Below, piece after piece: positions 1-9,937 of a stretch of 64,000 bases of DNA. Source of the DNA: Argentina anserina (Eukaryota; Streptophyta; Magnoliopsida; Rosales; Rosaceae); NCBI RefSeq assembly GCF_933775445.1, contig NC_065872.1:21514001-21578000 (forward strand). Direction: 5' to 3'. The notes under the pieces were generated by a model, which worked only from the letters and a program-made list of their open reading frames with translations, ran no database searches and had not been told where the DNA came from. Each line of letters opens with the position of its first letter. Within the stretch, counting starts at the first letter, position 1. The translations under genes were made by a program, and so were the position numbers.

Positions 1-1
1 A

Positions 2-847
2 GTTCCATACCTTAGTGCAATTGGGGCACTATTGTATCTTGCTCAATGCACTAGACCCAACATATCTTTCGCAGTGAACCTATTAGCTAGATATAGCTCC
101 GCGTGTACGCTACGTCATTGGAATGAAATCAAGCATTTGTTTCGGTACTTGAAAGGTTCCCTTGACATGGGATTGTTCTATCCTTACAACAGAGAAAACA
201 CAATGGCCATGTCACTTCACACCGACGCCGCATGAAGCCCCAGCAGCACCGCCGTACGTGGCAGAGCCGCCGCCGGCAGCCACGGTGCCGAGAGCAGCAA
301 CCGGTTCCGTGCAGCTCCTTCCCCCGATGCAAAGACTCCAAACAACTTGTTAGTTGGTTATGCCGATACAGGGTACCTCTCTGACCCTCATAAGGCTCGT
401 TCTCAAACCGGTTATGTGTTTACCATTGGGAATACGGCGATATCTTGCAAATCCACGAAGCAAACTCTTGTTGCTACTTCTTCGAATCACGCGAAGATCA
501 TCGCTCTCCATGAAGCAGTTAAAGAATGTGTTTGGCTATGATCACTCATTCGTCATATTCGTGATTCTTGTGGATTAGTCTCTACAACTAATCAACCTAC
601 GTGCATTTATGAAGATAATGTTGCTTGCATAGAGCAAACAAAGTTAGGTTTCATCAAGAGAGACAACACCAAGCATATTTTGCCCAAGTTCTTCTACCAC
701 GTTCAACAACAGAAGTTCTTGAATGTTCAAATCAATCAAGTGAGTTCAGAATCTAATGTTACGGATTTGTTCACCAAGTCTTTGCCTAAATCTACTTTTG
801 TGAAACATGTGAAGAGCATTGGCATGCGTCGTTTATCAGAATTTTAG
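2..847 (+). pseudogene. copia RT end and RNase H, broken
   Basis: Translated pieces show the conserved copia blocks in order: the RT tail (QCTRPNISFAVNLLARYS, then HWNEIKHLFRYLKG), the RNase H start (LLVGYADTGYLSDPHKARSQ, then TGYVFTIGNTAISCKS), the catalytic-region block with ALHEAVKECVWL, and the C-terminal NVTDLFTKSLPKSTF. An out-of-place GC-rich stretch interrupts the frame between the RT tail and the RNase H start. An in-frame TGA follows VWL. It cannot encode a working polymerase. The order of blocks makes the family call secure; the lineage within copia is not certain. Confidence 0.85.
231..345. other. GC-rich foreign insert in copia RNase H
   Basis: This ~115-bp stretch is far richer in G and C (gccgccgccggc and similar) than the AT-rich copia sequence on both sides. 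It sits exactly where the conserved RT tail should run straight into the GYAD block. I see no clear target duplication. It may be filler DNA from break repair or a piece of a GC-rich exon; the origin is not recognised. Confidence 0.6.
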
Positions 848-1031
848 AGTTTGCTAGACTTCAGGGGGAGTCTACATCAGATGTTATGATCTTTGAGTAG
901 TTGCTGCGTTGTGCTCTTTTTCCCTTCGATCAAGCTTTTGTTTTACCCAAGAGGTTTTTGTTTTGATTGACAAGGTTTTTACCGAGTTAACGTTGTGCAC
1001 CATGCAACTAGACATGCGATACAAGGAGGAG

Positions 1032-1215
1032 TGTTTCGGGAGAATTACTATTCTACCCTTGTGTGTGTCTTAGCCTAATAGGTTTCCTGTTAGGAGATAG
1101 ATTAGTATCTCTGTAATAGATTATGACTCCGAATCCTATGAGATTATAGTTTTGTAATGCCTATATATAGGCCCCCATATCATTCAATAATATATAGTTA
1201 TTTCATCATGCATCA
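1032..1215 (+). repeat. copia 3' LTR (short, ~184 bp)
   Basis: It begins TGTTTCGGGAG directly after a purine tract and ends near ATGCATCA. It contains a TATA-like stretch (cctatatatagg) followed by catatcattcaataa. A clearly related but diverged copy lies on the other strand at 4270-4454, which supports calling this an LTR. The exact 3' border is estimated. Confidence 0.6.
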
Positions 1216-1589
1216 GCTATAAAGTCAAGTTTGTAGAGAATTTGGGGTGGGTTGTAGCCCACCCTAACCTGTGTGTAGCTACATCCTTAGATGGTACGCA
1301 ATTGATGATAATGAGCCTTATGTGTTTGGGAACATTGATGCATATGACTATATGAGTTTCAGAGTTTGGGAGGGTGATATTATATATAGAGGTAGGAGAC
1401 TAGGAGGAAGGGAGTGGGAGTAAATAAATAAAAAATATAATAGCGAGGTAGGCAATTGTCAAAGGGTCGACGACAGACATGTACAATATGTCACTTTTGG
1501 AGCAGTAGTTCGAATGAGTTAAAAGCATGGTTGAATTATGCTTCTGCAAAGATCGGCCGAAGTATCTTTTCTCCATGCAAAGGACAAAC
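1216..1589. other. Non-coding stretch with a small hairpin
   Basis: No gene seen. A perfect 7-bp stem (gggtggg / cccaccc, 1245-1264) with a 6-base loop lies just downstream of the copia LTR. The rest is AT-rich and unremarkable. Confidence 0.5.
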
Positions 1590-1896
1590 TAGGGCTCGTC
1601 AACGGGCTGGACTCAGCCCATTAGTGGCGAGCGTGGGCCAGGTCTTAGTAAATTTAAATAAATGACGGACCATGTATTTTCATAAATATGAAGATCCAAG
1701 CCCGCCCACCTAAAGCGGGTATTGCGGGCTTTTGCGTGCTGAACTAGGCCTTGCGAGATTGTATTAGAAAAAAAAAACATAATACTTTTATTTAAGGGTT
1801 TGCAACAATAAAAGAATTATTATAAAACATTCTAAAAAAATGGCAAATATATTTTAGTTTCGAAATATTGTTGATTGACATCGATAGCTGTGATTG

Positions 1897-1927
<31 letters not shown>

Positions 1928-4095
1928 GGGACACTGTAAAAATTTCTTCTATTTTGAAAATGGTTTGACCGTCCATACCTATGATCAACAAAAAAAAAGA
2001 CGTTTTGACATAATAAAACCTCATTGACCGGGGCTTTGCCAAATTGTTTCTTTGTTGCGACCATGCACGATTAGGTGATTTCAAATTTGTAAATAGCTTT
2101 CGGCATTCGCATCTTGTTAATTGGTCATCACTTAGGACATATTAGTGGTGTTTTTGGTTTACCGGAAATTTTGACTGTCAAACGAGGTCCGAATTGGATG
2201 AAATTTAAAAATGGTCACTAAATATATATACCGATCACATCAGATGGTGTCAATTGATTCCAAGAAGTTTCCTTCATATAGTCGATTCATAATGTGATTG
2301 TTTTATTATAAACCTAATATAATGGTTATAATATATTAGTGGATACTTCGACGATCGACAACTCCAGTTTGAAATATGGTCGATCGACACCAGCAGATGT
2401 AATCGGTATATAAATTTAGAGAACCTGTAAAAATTTCATCCGTTTTGGACATAGTTGACCGTCCATACTTAGGGTCAACAAAAAAAGAGACGTTTTGACA
2501 TATTAAAACTCTCATTGACTGGGGCTTTGCCAAATGAGTTTCCTTGGTGCGACTGCGCACAATCGGTGACAAAAAATAGGTCTTCTATTAGGGCATATTA
2601 GTGGTGTTTTTGGTTTACCGAAAATTTTGACGGTCAAACGAGGTCCAAATTGGATGAATTTTTTACAGGGTCACTAAATATATATACTGATCACATCGGC
2701 TGGTGTCGATTGATCATGAGAAGTTTCCTTCATATAGTCACTTCATAATGCGATAGTTTTATTATAAACATAATATAAAAGGTTATGGATACATTGGTAG
2801 ACACTTAGGCGATCAACAACTCCAGTTCGAAATATGGTCGATCGACACCAGCAGATGTGATCAGTATATATATTTAGGGACCACGTAAAAATTTCGTCTG
2901 TTTTGGATATGGTTTGAATGTTCGTACCTACGGTTAACTAAAAAATAGGCGTTTTAACATATTGAAACTTCATTGACCGTGGCTTTGCCAAATGGGTTTC
3001 CTCAGTAAAACCACACACAATAGATAACAAAAATTATGTAATTTTCAGATATGCAAACGGCTTTCAACGTAGCATCTTTGTAATTGGTCCTCCCTTACCG
3101 GCATATTAATTATGTTTTCAGTCAAACGAGGTCCGAATTGAATGAATTTTTTACAGGGTCACTAAATATAAGTACCGATCACATCGGCTGGTGTCGAATA
3201 ATCCCGAGAAGTTTCCTTCATATAGTTACTTCATAATGTGATAGTTTTATTTTAAACCTAGTATAAAAGTTATGATACATTAGTAGACACTTCGGCGATC
3301 GACAACTTTGGTTCTGCATACGGCTGATCGACACCAGCAAATGTGATCGATATATATATTTAGGGATCCGTAAAACGTTCATCCGTTTTGGACATAGTTT
3401 GACTGTCCGTACCTACGGTCAACGAAATGTTTTGACAAATCAAAACACTATTGACCGGGGCTTTGCCAAATGAGTTTCCTCGGTGCGACCGTGCATGATC
3501 GGTGACAAAAATTAGATGATTTCATATACGAAAACAGCTTTCAACGTTCGCATCCTGGTAATGGGTCATCCCTTAGGGTATATTTGTGGTTTTTTCGGTT
3601 TATCCGAAATTCTTACGGTCGGACCTCGTGAAGCTTTAACATGGTCCATAAATATTAGTACCGATAACATCAGCTGATGTCGATTAATCCCGAGAAGTTT
3701 TCTTCATATACTTCATATAGTTGTTTCATAATACTACAATTTTATTTTAAATCTAGTATAAAGTTATAATATAAAGAAATATAAAATTTTAAATCTAGTA
3801 TTATTAACATATATAATATTTTATGTGTAATTATTACCAAAAAAGACATATAATTGATATATGTATAATATCTTATATGCATGTATAATATTTTATTTTT
3901 TGGCGGGCTTTTACGGGCCGGGACTTGCAGGATTTTGGTGCGGCGGGCCGGGTTTCACATATCTAAACTAAGCTCAACTCTCTACCCACAAAAACGGGCT
4001 TTGGCGAAATTTCTCGCGAGCCAGGTCGGGTAAAAGCCCATCGGGTTTGCGGGCTTTCGGGGGTTTTTTGGATCCGCGGGCTAAATGATTAGGGT
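1590..4095. mobile_element. GC-ended DNA element, probably hAT-like, non-autonomous
   Basis: Both ends are rich in GGGC/GCCC words (tagggctcgtcaacgggct at 1591; cgggccgggacttgcagg near 3917; gggctttcgggggttttttg near 4051) and surround an AT-rich interior made mostly of a tandem repeat. Similar GGGCC-rich termini are known from non-autonomous plant hAT elements. There is no transposase. I could not define exact terminal repeats or a target duplication, so borders and superfamily are inference. Confidence 0.45.
1860..3735. repeat. Tandem repeat, ~460-510 bp units, about four copies
   Basis: The phrase cgatcgacaccagcagatgt recurs (diverged) at about 1872, 2381, 2839 and 3326. Each copy is followed in the same order by a tttaggga block, a gtaaaaatttc block, cattgaccggggctttgcc, a ggtttcctcggtgcgacc block, a gtcaaacgaggtcc block and agaagtttccttcatatagt. 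Copies differ by many substitutions and small indels, so the array is old. No coding potential. An (AT)n run sits at about 1896-1923 in the first unit. Confidence 0.85.
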
Positions 4096-4269
4096 CATGA
4101 GGCCTAGGACAAACAAAGATGATAGAGCCTCTTATGAGCTGCCAAAAATATGTGTGGTGATCTACATGACAAACTTCTGAAAAGAAAAAAAAAAGGTCAG
4201 ACTAGAATGTGTTGGGGTGTATTATTATTAGTATGCATTTTTTTTAAAAATATTGTAAAATAGTCATGA

Positions 4270-4454
4270 TTAAGTACGATGATAATATTTGTATATTATT
4301 GAATGATATGAGGGTTTATATATATGTATTACATAAACAGAATCCCGAATGATCTGGAATCATAATCTAATACAGATTTAGAAATCTATCTCTAATAGGA
4401 AACCTAATTAGGCTAATACACACACAGAGATATAATAATAATTATCCTAGAACA
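4270..4454 (-). repeat. Diverged copia LTR, inverted relative to 1032-1215
   Basis: Read on the minus strand it starts TGTTCTAGGATAATTATT, then gtgtgtattagcctaattagg, a block with gattatgattcc, a TATA-like stretch and catatcattcaataatata. The same blocks in the same order form the LTR at 1032-1215. It may be the 3' LTR of the remnant whose gag piece lies at 4590-5078. Confidence 0.6.
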
Positions 4455-4589
4455 TCATCAAATTAGTACTATTATTCTCAAGGTTTGTAATTGAGTTAAT
4501 AAAGTGGTAAATTTTTGGGCATTTACCGCTTACATTGTTAAAATAATGATTGATATTAGTACTTTAAACAACTCTAGTTGTAAGTGAAA

Positions 4590-5078
4590 CTTTATAACAT
4601 TATCAATTCATTAGTAAAGGAAAGATTACGGGAAACTTTTGAGGGTCTTTCAATCATGTCATCGTTAGTCTTCTCCTTGCCACATACGCTTAAGTCTGCC
4701 TGAAAGTTCAACATTACCTGGTGATAATCATGAACCTTAGCAAAATCTAGTAAATGTATAGATGTCCATTCTACCAAAAGAGTTGGTTGTTGTGCATCAT
4801 GCGCATTGTCAAACCGTTCTTGGCGAGCATCCCAAAGAACTTTCGAATCTGTGAACTTAAGACACTGTTTGTTGAGAACCTTTATCCATATGGCGTCTGA
4901 GAAACATTAGGACTTGAGCTTTCACCTCTTCGAACACTTTCTCTTTATCTTTTGGAGGCTTGACGGTAGCAGAACACTTTTTTCTGACGAATGTGATTTC
5001 CACGTCGGATACCTATCGATGATACTCAGTACCATGAGAATCTAGAATGTCAAACTTTGTTCGTGTATTTACAGGCAT
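4590..5078 (-). pseudogene. copia gag fragment, broken
   Basis: Minus-strand translation gives a start MPVNTRTKFDILDSHGTEY, then after a frame break DSKVLWDARQERFDNAHDAQ, VEWTSIHLLDFAKVHDYHQV, MLNFQADLSVCG and DDMIERPSKVSRNLSF. This order matches the gag region of plant copia elements (UBN2-type: a W-x2-L..RF block, a DF..V..Y block, then an L.CG..., DMIEK block). The frame is broken near 4900 and the rest of gag and pol is missing. Confidence 0.65.
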
Positions 5079-5589
5079 CTCCAAGAAAAATATTGAAGAT
5101 GTTAGTTTGGATTAATAAAACAAATTATATTTAATAACTATTTCAGAACAATTTTATATTAGTTGAGTGGCGATTTTCCCTGATATTTACCCTAGAAGTG
5201 AAAGAATCGGGTTGAAGAAATAAGGAGTTTGAAAGTCCCCGATGCAAGACGAAATTCCCATCAAAGTAAATTTCATTAAAATAGGAATTCTAACATATAA
5301 ATTTACCTTGAATTAGCAAAAATGTTGAATCTTCTTTTTCTTTTTCTTTTCCTTTGCTCCGCCACCTTGAAGCTTGATGTAGCGACAAAGTAGGTTAGAC
5401 CACCGAGGAGTGGCGGCCGGAGAGGGTTAGAAAAGGAGGCCGGCAGTGGTAGGGGAGAGGTGTGGCCGGCAGGGGAAATTCCTAGGTCTAGGATTTTTTT
5501 CTTTGGATCTATGCCTAGAGAACTCAGGATTAGAGCTACGTGGTTGATAACGTGAAACAGTCGAATGAATTCGAGAAAATGAACGTAAT
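5079..5589. other. Non-coding leader-like sequence
   Basis: Lies between the putative LTR and the gag start of the minus-strand copia remnant. It has a pyrimidine run (tcttctttttctttttc, 5332-5350) and a short GC-richer block (5395-5480). No credible gene; the 65-codon open frame here has no recognisable features. Confidence 0.4.
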
Positions 5590-5731
5590 TTTGATAATAG
5601 ATATGGAGCCTTATATATAGACATTACATCAAAGATCTTGATGAATTTGAGATAAGATATTATTCCTTAACTAGCTATGCTATACTAATTAGGTCAAGTA
5701 CACCAAGAATATCTAAGAGATGATTCTCCTA
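5590..5731 (-). repeat. Possible 5' LTR of the minus-strand copia remnant
   Basis: On the minus strand it begins TGTAGGAGAATCATCTC and contains gacctaattagtatag, a TATA-like ctatatataagg and catatctattatc. This resembles the layout of the two LTR pieces at 1032 and 4454. About 40 bp further on (minus), the leader has cgttatcaaccacgtagctc, close to the primer-site context of some plant copia elements. The match is weak, so this is inference from order. Confidence 0.35.
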
Positions 5732-5744
5732 CAATAGTTATCTC

Positions 5745-7365
5745 ATTTTAACTGAAATTATGAAATAGTCAAAAAGGTTTAAACAAAATTAGAAAACAGT
5801 CACTTTTTAAATATTTTTTTCGGATTGTTTTGTCGTTTCTTGCACTCATTTTCTTCTTATTTTTCCTTTCTACTCTAATTATGGTCATAAATTTACTGTC
5901 CGACAATGGATTTGAGCGTAGTTGGTACCGTTGAAAAGATCTTTCTCCCCTATTTCATTTGATACCATACCCACTCCGAACCGACCACCGTACAAGGCGC
6001 AGCAACCCTCGTAAGGGGATATCGTCGTCCATGGTCGTGCTCCAAGCTATTCTGACGGAGCTCAAGGTGTCTAATTCTAGTTATTTTCTTCATTTTGAGC
6101 ATACTCATACCATATTCTTTGAAGTTTAACATAATTTCGCTTATTTAGACATTTCTCTTAGCATGTCACACTAACTGTCACACTACCAGGTGCTGAACAA
6201 TGTTTAACATTTAGGATTTAAGGTCTAAATCCTAAATCCTAAAGGGTTTAACATTTTGGGTTTAGCATCACACTAATTGTCACACTACCTATCACACTAA
6301 TTTTCACACTACAACATGTCACACTACTTTCTATGACTATATTGCGAGAAGAAGAAATGAGAGAAGAAGAAGAAGAATGACAAGATATAACGAATCTTTG
6401 CTACTATTATGTGATCTTGAACTTCTCAAATCAATTCATACGATCCAAATCGACATTAATGTTGTCATAGAGAACACCTTTAGTCACGTTACCAGTCACA
6501 CAAACATTGCTCTGTGACATGTAGTGTGACATGTAAATTACACTTGTATATGTGAAAAGTAATGTGACGGGTAAACTAATAGTCACACTACCTGTCACAC
6601 TACCGGTCACATAAAATTCGTCAGCTACACTACGAGTCACACTATCTGTCACACTAACTTTGTTATGTGACAAGTAATGTGACAGGTAGTATGAGGGGAT
6701 TAAAGTGACTACACTCCACAATAATGTGACTTCTCATCCATTGGCAACAGTAATTCATAATAATAATGGTATGAGGGGATTTTGGTCCTCATGACCTCAG
6801 AGTAGTCTTTCAAAAAAGTCTTCGGAAAAACCAGAATTTTTCATGAACACCCAAAAACTGCTATGGGCACCCATCATCATCATCTACTCTGATCTATACA
6901 TTTCTGGCGAGCCCTACTTCAATAGCAGCCCTTGTTCCTCCACCAGCCTCATCTCAGCAACGTCCTCATCTTCAATTCGTTGTCGTTGTTGTTACCACAT
7001 CCTGATTGTTACCATCGTTTCTGATCTAGGTTCCTCCCATCAATCCATGCATCAATAGTAACAACAGAAATCGATGTTGAGCTTCGCTGCTTAAAGACTC
7101 CGACTAAGAGATAGGTCTTGGGCTTTAGCTTTGATTTGAAAAGCGAGGGTTGGATTAAATTGGAGGTCGAGATCCACGTGCTGAAGGTGGTGAGTCCGAC
7201 GAGGTCTGATGGGGGAGATCAGAGAAGGATGAGAGAGAAAGACATAGCAGTGACACATTGTAATTATTTATAGTTATAAGGGCAACATCTAAAAAATTTA
7301 AAAGATTTACTTTCTTCTAATTTTGAAAACTTCGGTGATATTCTTCTAATTCAGGGTGTCAAAAT
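5745..7365 (-). mobile_element. Minisatellite-bearing DNA element, copy A (MULE-like?)
   Basis: This block is an inverted, diverged copy of 49425-51262. Shared landmarks in matching order (read on minus) are the gggtgcccatagcagtt region, a TGTGAC minisatellite, the atcaaatgaaa..gatctttc block and a terminal region with caaaattagaaaa. The two ends are imperfect inverted repeats (5750-5810 against 7280-7340, sharing a caaaattagaa core and a following agt.a.ttttaaat). No transposase is present. Superfamily is unknown; the long imperfect ends suggest a MULE-like non-autonomous element. Confidence 0.6.
6165..6700. repeat. TGTGAC/GTCACA minisatellite (copy A)
   Basis: Degenerate repetition of gtcacactac, tgtcacacta and related 10-12-mers, in part switching to the other strand's version (gtgacatgtagtgtgac near 6517). 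The same motif fills 49940-50400 in copy B. Open frames over it (for example runs of SVT on either strand) are a by-product of the repeat. Confidence 0.8.
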
Positions 7366-7456
7366 GAATTCTTATAAATAAGAAACCCCAAAATAAATGT
7401 TGTTAACGAAAGAGTGGAAAATAAAAATGAAATTGGAAGAGTATCGGGTCGGGTGC
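7366..7456. other. Proximal upstream region of RPS17
   Basis: Short AT-rich stretch between the minisatellite element and the promoter motifs of RPS17. Nothing else seen. The element therefore sits within ~150 bp of the ribosomal gene's promoter. Confidence 0.4.
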
Positions 7457-7508
7457 AGCCCATAACCCATGAAAAGGGTGCGCGTACATAAGAAAAGAAA
7501 CCCTAAAC
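7457..7508 (+). promoter_or_regulatory. RPS17 promoter motifs: site II and telo-box
   Basis: AGCCCA at 7457-7462 is the reverse complement of the site II core TGGGCT. AAACCCTAAAC at 7498-7508 is a telo-box. The pair is well known upstream of plant ribosomal protein and other growth-related genes, where TCP-type and telo-box-binding factors act. Position just upstream of the 5' exon fits. Function here is inferred. Confidence 0.65.
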
Positions 7509-7584
7509 ACATTCACCCTATTCGACTCGTTTTCCTCTCTGCGCCTCCTTGTCTCTGCTTCTTCATCTTCCCCCGTTCCCAACA

Positions 7585-7873
7585 GTAAGTTATCTTCAGA
7601 CTTCTCTCACTTGTTCTCCCTCTACTTGTAAGAAACTTTTAATAGCTATTCCATTATCTATTGTCGTCATTGTTCAAAATCAATACTGGGTTCTGTTCTG
7701 GTTTATTTTGTACTTTAAAGCATCGTGTTCTGAATAATTTGTAGTCGGTAATAGGCACCCTTGTTAAATTCTAGGCTAAATTACATATGCTAGATAGTTG
7801 CTGCTTAGTTTTTGAACATGTTGGTTGAAGAAGCTGTGTTCAATTAGTTACATCAGCTGAACGTTTGTTTTAG
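7585..7873 (+). other. Likely intron in the RPS17 5' UTR
   Basis: A strong donor (aaca|gtaagt) at 7585 follows a pyrimidine-rich leader, and a fitting acceptor (tttgttttag|ctt) ends at 7873. It leaves a 56-nt second leader segment before the ATG at 7930. The alternative acceptor at about 7907 is weaker. Leader introns are common in plant ribosomal protein genes. Confidence 0.6.
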
Positions 7874-7929
7874 CTTGGAATTGATTACTAGTTTGCTATC
7901 ATTGTAAGGGAGAGGTTTAAGGATTCAAG

Positions 7930-8352
7930 ATGGGTCGTGTTCGCACCAAGACAGTGAAGAAGTCTTCACGCCAGGTGATTGAGAGGTACTACTCCAAGAT
8001 GACCTTGGACTTCCACACCAACAAGAAGATCCTGGAAGAGGTTGCCATCATTCCCTCAAAGAGGCTCCGCAACAAGATTGCTGGCTTCTCCACTCACCTG
8101 ATGAAGCGTATTCAGAAGGGCCCTGTTAGGGGAATCTCACTCAAACTGCAGGAGGAAGAGCGCGAGCGTCGCATGGACTTTGTACCTGAAGAGTCTGCCA
8201 TCAGGATCGATGACATCAAGGTCGATAAAGAGACCCTGGACATGCTTTCTTCTCTTGGCATGTCTGAAATTCCCGGGGTTTCTGAAGCTGAGCCGCAGGT
8301 TGTGGTGCCTAGCCAAGGATATGGCCGGGGTGCACAAGGAAAGAGGTACTAA
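7930..8352 (+). CDS. RPS17: 40S ribosomal protein S17 (eS17)
   Basis: A single 140-codon exon encodes a complete eS17, a structural protein of the small ribosomal subunit (near the head/beak region) acting in the cytosol after nucleolar assembly. The start [20 protein letters not shown], the basic segment ending in [12 protein letters not shown], the [15 protein letters not shown] block and the C-terminal [11 protein letters not shown] are the hallmarks of the family in plants, and the length matches the usual ~140 residues. There is no intron within the coding region. The ATG is preceded by a purine-rich context (attcaagATGGG) and is the first ATG of the second leader exon. GC content and codon use are clearly higher than in the flanking transposon debris. 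Intact and probably highly expressed. Confidence 0.97.
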   Translation: MGRVRTKTVKKSSRQVIERYYSKMTLDFHTNKKILEEVAIIPSKRLRNKIAGFSTHLMKRIQKGPVRGISLKLQEEERERRMDFVPEESAIRIDDIKVDKETLDMLSSLGMSEIPGVSEAEPQVVVPSQGYGRGAQGKRY

Positions 8353-9204
8353 GGTAATGGAAGCTTTCTGCTTGTGAGTTGAGGAACTACAAATTTACTT
8401 AATTCAAGTTTGCATTCAAGTATGTGGTAAATGGATCTTGTTTTGTATTTTATCTGAACGTTCACTTTATATTGCGTTTGCAAGATGGTACACTAGTTTG
8501 TGAAATGGAGTCAACATGTTTGTTGTTTTGCAAATTCTGCTGGCTTTGCTTTTGATACGGATCATATGGAGTTTATGAATGCCGCCCATGGCTTTTTAAT
8601 TCAGATGTATCTAGGGCATGATTGGTTTCTTTCTATAATAACAAATATCAAATGATCTGCTTGACCAATCATATAAGCTAGATAACTTACAGAAAAGAAA
8701 AAAAAGTCTTTTGAGGCCAAATCTAGTTGTGTGGCCTGGATGTGTTGAATTATCTATGATAATGTTGACACTACTAATACAGTTATAAATACTAATGTAT
8801 TATCTCAAGTTCACTGACCCTTCTCTTTACATGATTCCATTAACCTTCATCACGTTACTCTGGCATCATGCATGGTGTATCTTCCTTGTTTTTAAGGTAC
8901 CTCATACTAGGCCACATCTTTTTTTGCATATATATATCTTTGGTCACAATTTATCCCTACAGAAATCAAATCATCTCATTGCTCCTATGACATGACAGCT
9001 GCCTCCTACGGTTCTGTTGGTGAGACATTATGGTCTTTATGTTTTGGAGTATTAGGTTTTAGCATTTGGTATTGTGCAGTGTAGGTTTAATAGGTTATAA
9101 ATACAACTAGTGTTCATTGTAAAGTCTTTCTCCATGTTGAAGCGGCATAGTGTGATGGCATGTGCTGAGGGTAAACAATATAGTGTTGGTATGTTTTCGT
9201 TAAC
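8353..9204. other. RPS17 3' UTR and intergenic DNA
   Basis: The first ~150-200 bp are probably 3' UTR (U-rich after transcription, e.g. ttgttttgtattttatctg at 8440). The remainder is AT-rich with no credible ORF or repeat that I recognise. Confidence 0.5.
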
Positions 9205-9212
9205 AGTCTCAG
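9205..9212. repeat. 8-bp target-site duplication, left copy
   Basis: AGTCTCAG immediately before the terminal repeat CTATGTTGC; the identical octamer follows the other end at 11174-11181. Confidence 0.9.
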
Positions 9213-9618
9213 CTATGTTGCACGGACACGGCGATGCGACACGGTAAATTTGAAAAACTCCTCTTTCGACACGGCAAATAAAAAATATATATATATATAT
9301 ATGTTTAATACATAAAATAAATTAACAATACTAACACATTGTCCAAAAATATGAAAGCAAGAGACCCTTGCACATAATTTGATGCAGAAAATCAAGTAGT
9401 CCTATACCTTGTTGCCTACACAGTTTCAGTCCTATATCACTGTACAACATTGCCTTTTTACTCTCTCAGTCCAAATCTAAACAAGCCAAGTGAAGTAAAG
9501 TTTAAAACAAAAAGTAAGAACAGTGGAAAATAAACTCCACAAATTATCAAATTAATTCACCACTATAACTGACTGACATCATTCAATAAGAGTATGAATT
9601 TCTTAGAGATATACTCAC

Positions 9619-9697
9619 ACTGAAACAATGACCTTGGTATTTCCAAATTCTGCATATGCAGATCCTGCAGCAGCATTGACAGCACCAGTCTTGAAAA
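9619..9697 (-). pseudogene. Captured exon of an RNase PH-like exosome gene
   Basis: On the minus strand a 79-nt segment bounded by a proper acceptor (tttacag) and donor (gtgagtat) encodes FKTGAVNAAAGSAYAEFGNT then KVIVSV. The pattern GSAYAEFGNTKVI is diagnostic of the RNase PH fold proteins of the exosome ring (MTR3/RRP41-like). No neighbouring exon of that gene is visible, so only one internal exon with bits of flanking intron was captured. It is transcriptionally opposed to the ADH piece. Confidence 0.75.
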
Positions 9698-9937
9698 CTG
9701 TAAATTACGAACACACTTCAGTTTCTTTATGCGCATACTAATGCAATCGTACAGCGACATAGAAACAGATGTCACAGTCAGACCATTTATAAAAGAAAAA
9801 CATTATAATCAGAAACCCTATGAGATCTGTTGATACTTGACTATTTCACGTTTGCCTACTAATGTCTCCTCAATTTGACTTAAAGCCATGGTGGTTACTC
9901 TATAGCAGAGACTAACATTTGAGTTTTGACATAAAAG

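Larger units (their letters stand above)
1..1215 (+). mobile_element. 3' part of a Ty1/copia retrotransposon
   Basis: The window opens inside a copia pol gene. What remains is the last part of reverse transcriptase, RNase H and a short 3' LTR. The coding remnant ends with a stop near 847. A purine-rich tract lies at 861-870 and a second (acaaggaggag) directly before the LTR that starts TGTTTCGGG at about 1032. The 5' part of the element is outside the window. The element is dead: the coding region is broken by a GC-rich insert at 231-345 and by a TGA at about 539. Confidence 0.85.

Noticed and set aside
6843..7058. 71-codon plus-strand frame beginning MNTQKLLWAPIIIIY
   Set aside because: Lies within the repetitive element A, in a region shared with copy B, where it is not kept open in the same way.
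7498..7508. AAACCCTAAAC as a telomeric repeat
   Set aside because: Single unit only, at promoter position of a ribosomal protein gene; a telo-box is the better reading.
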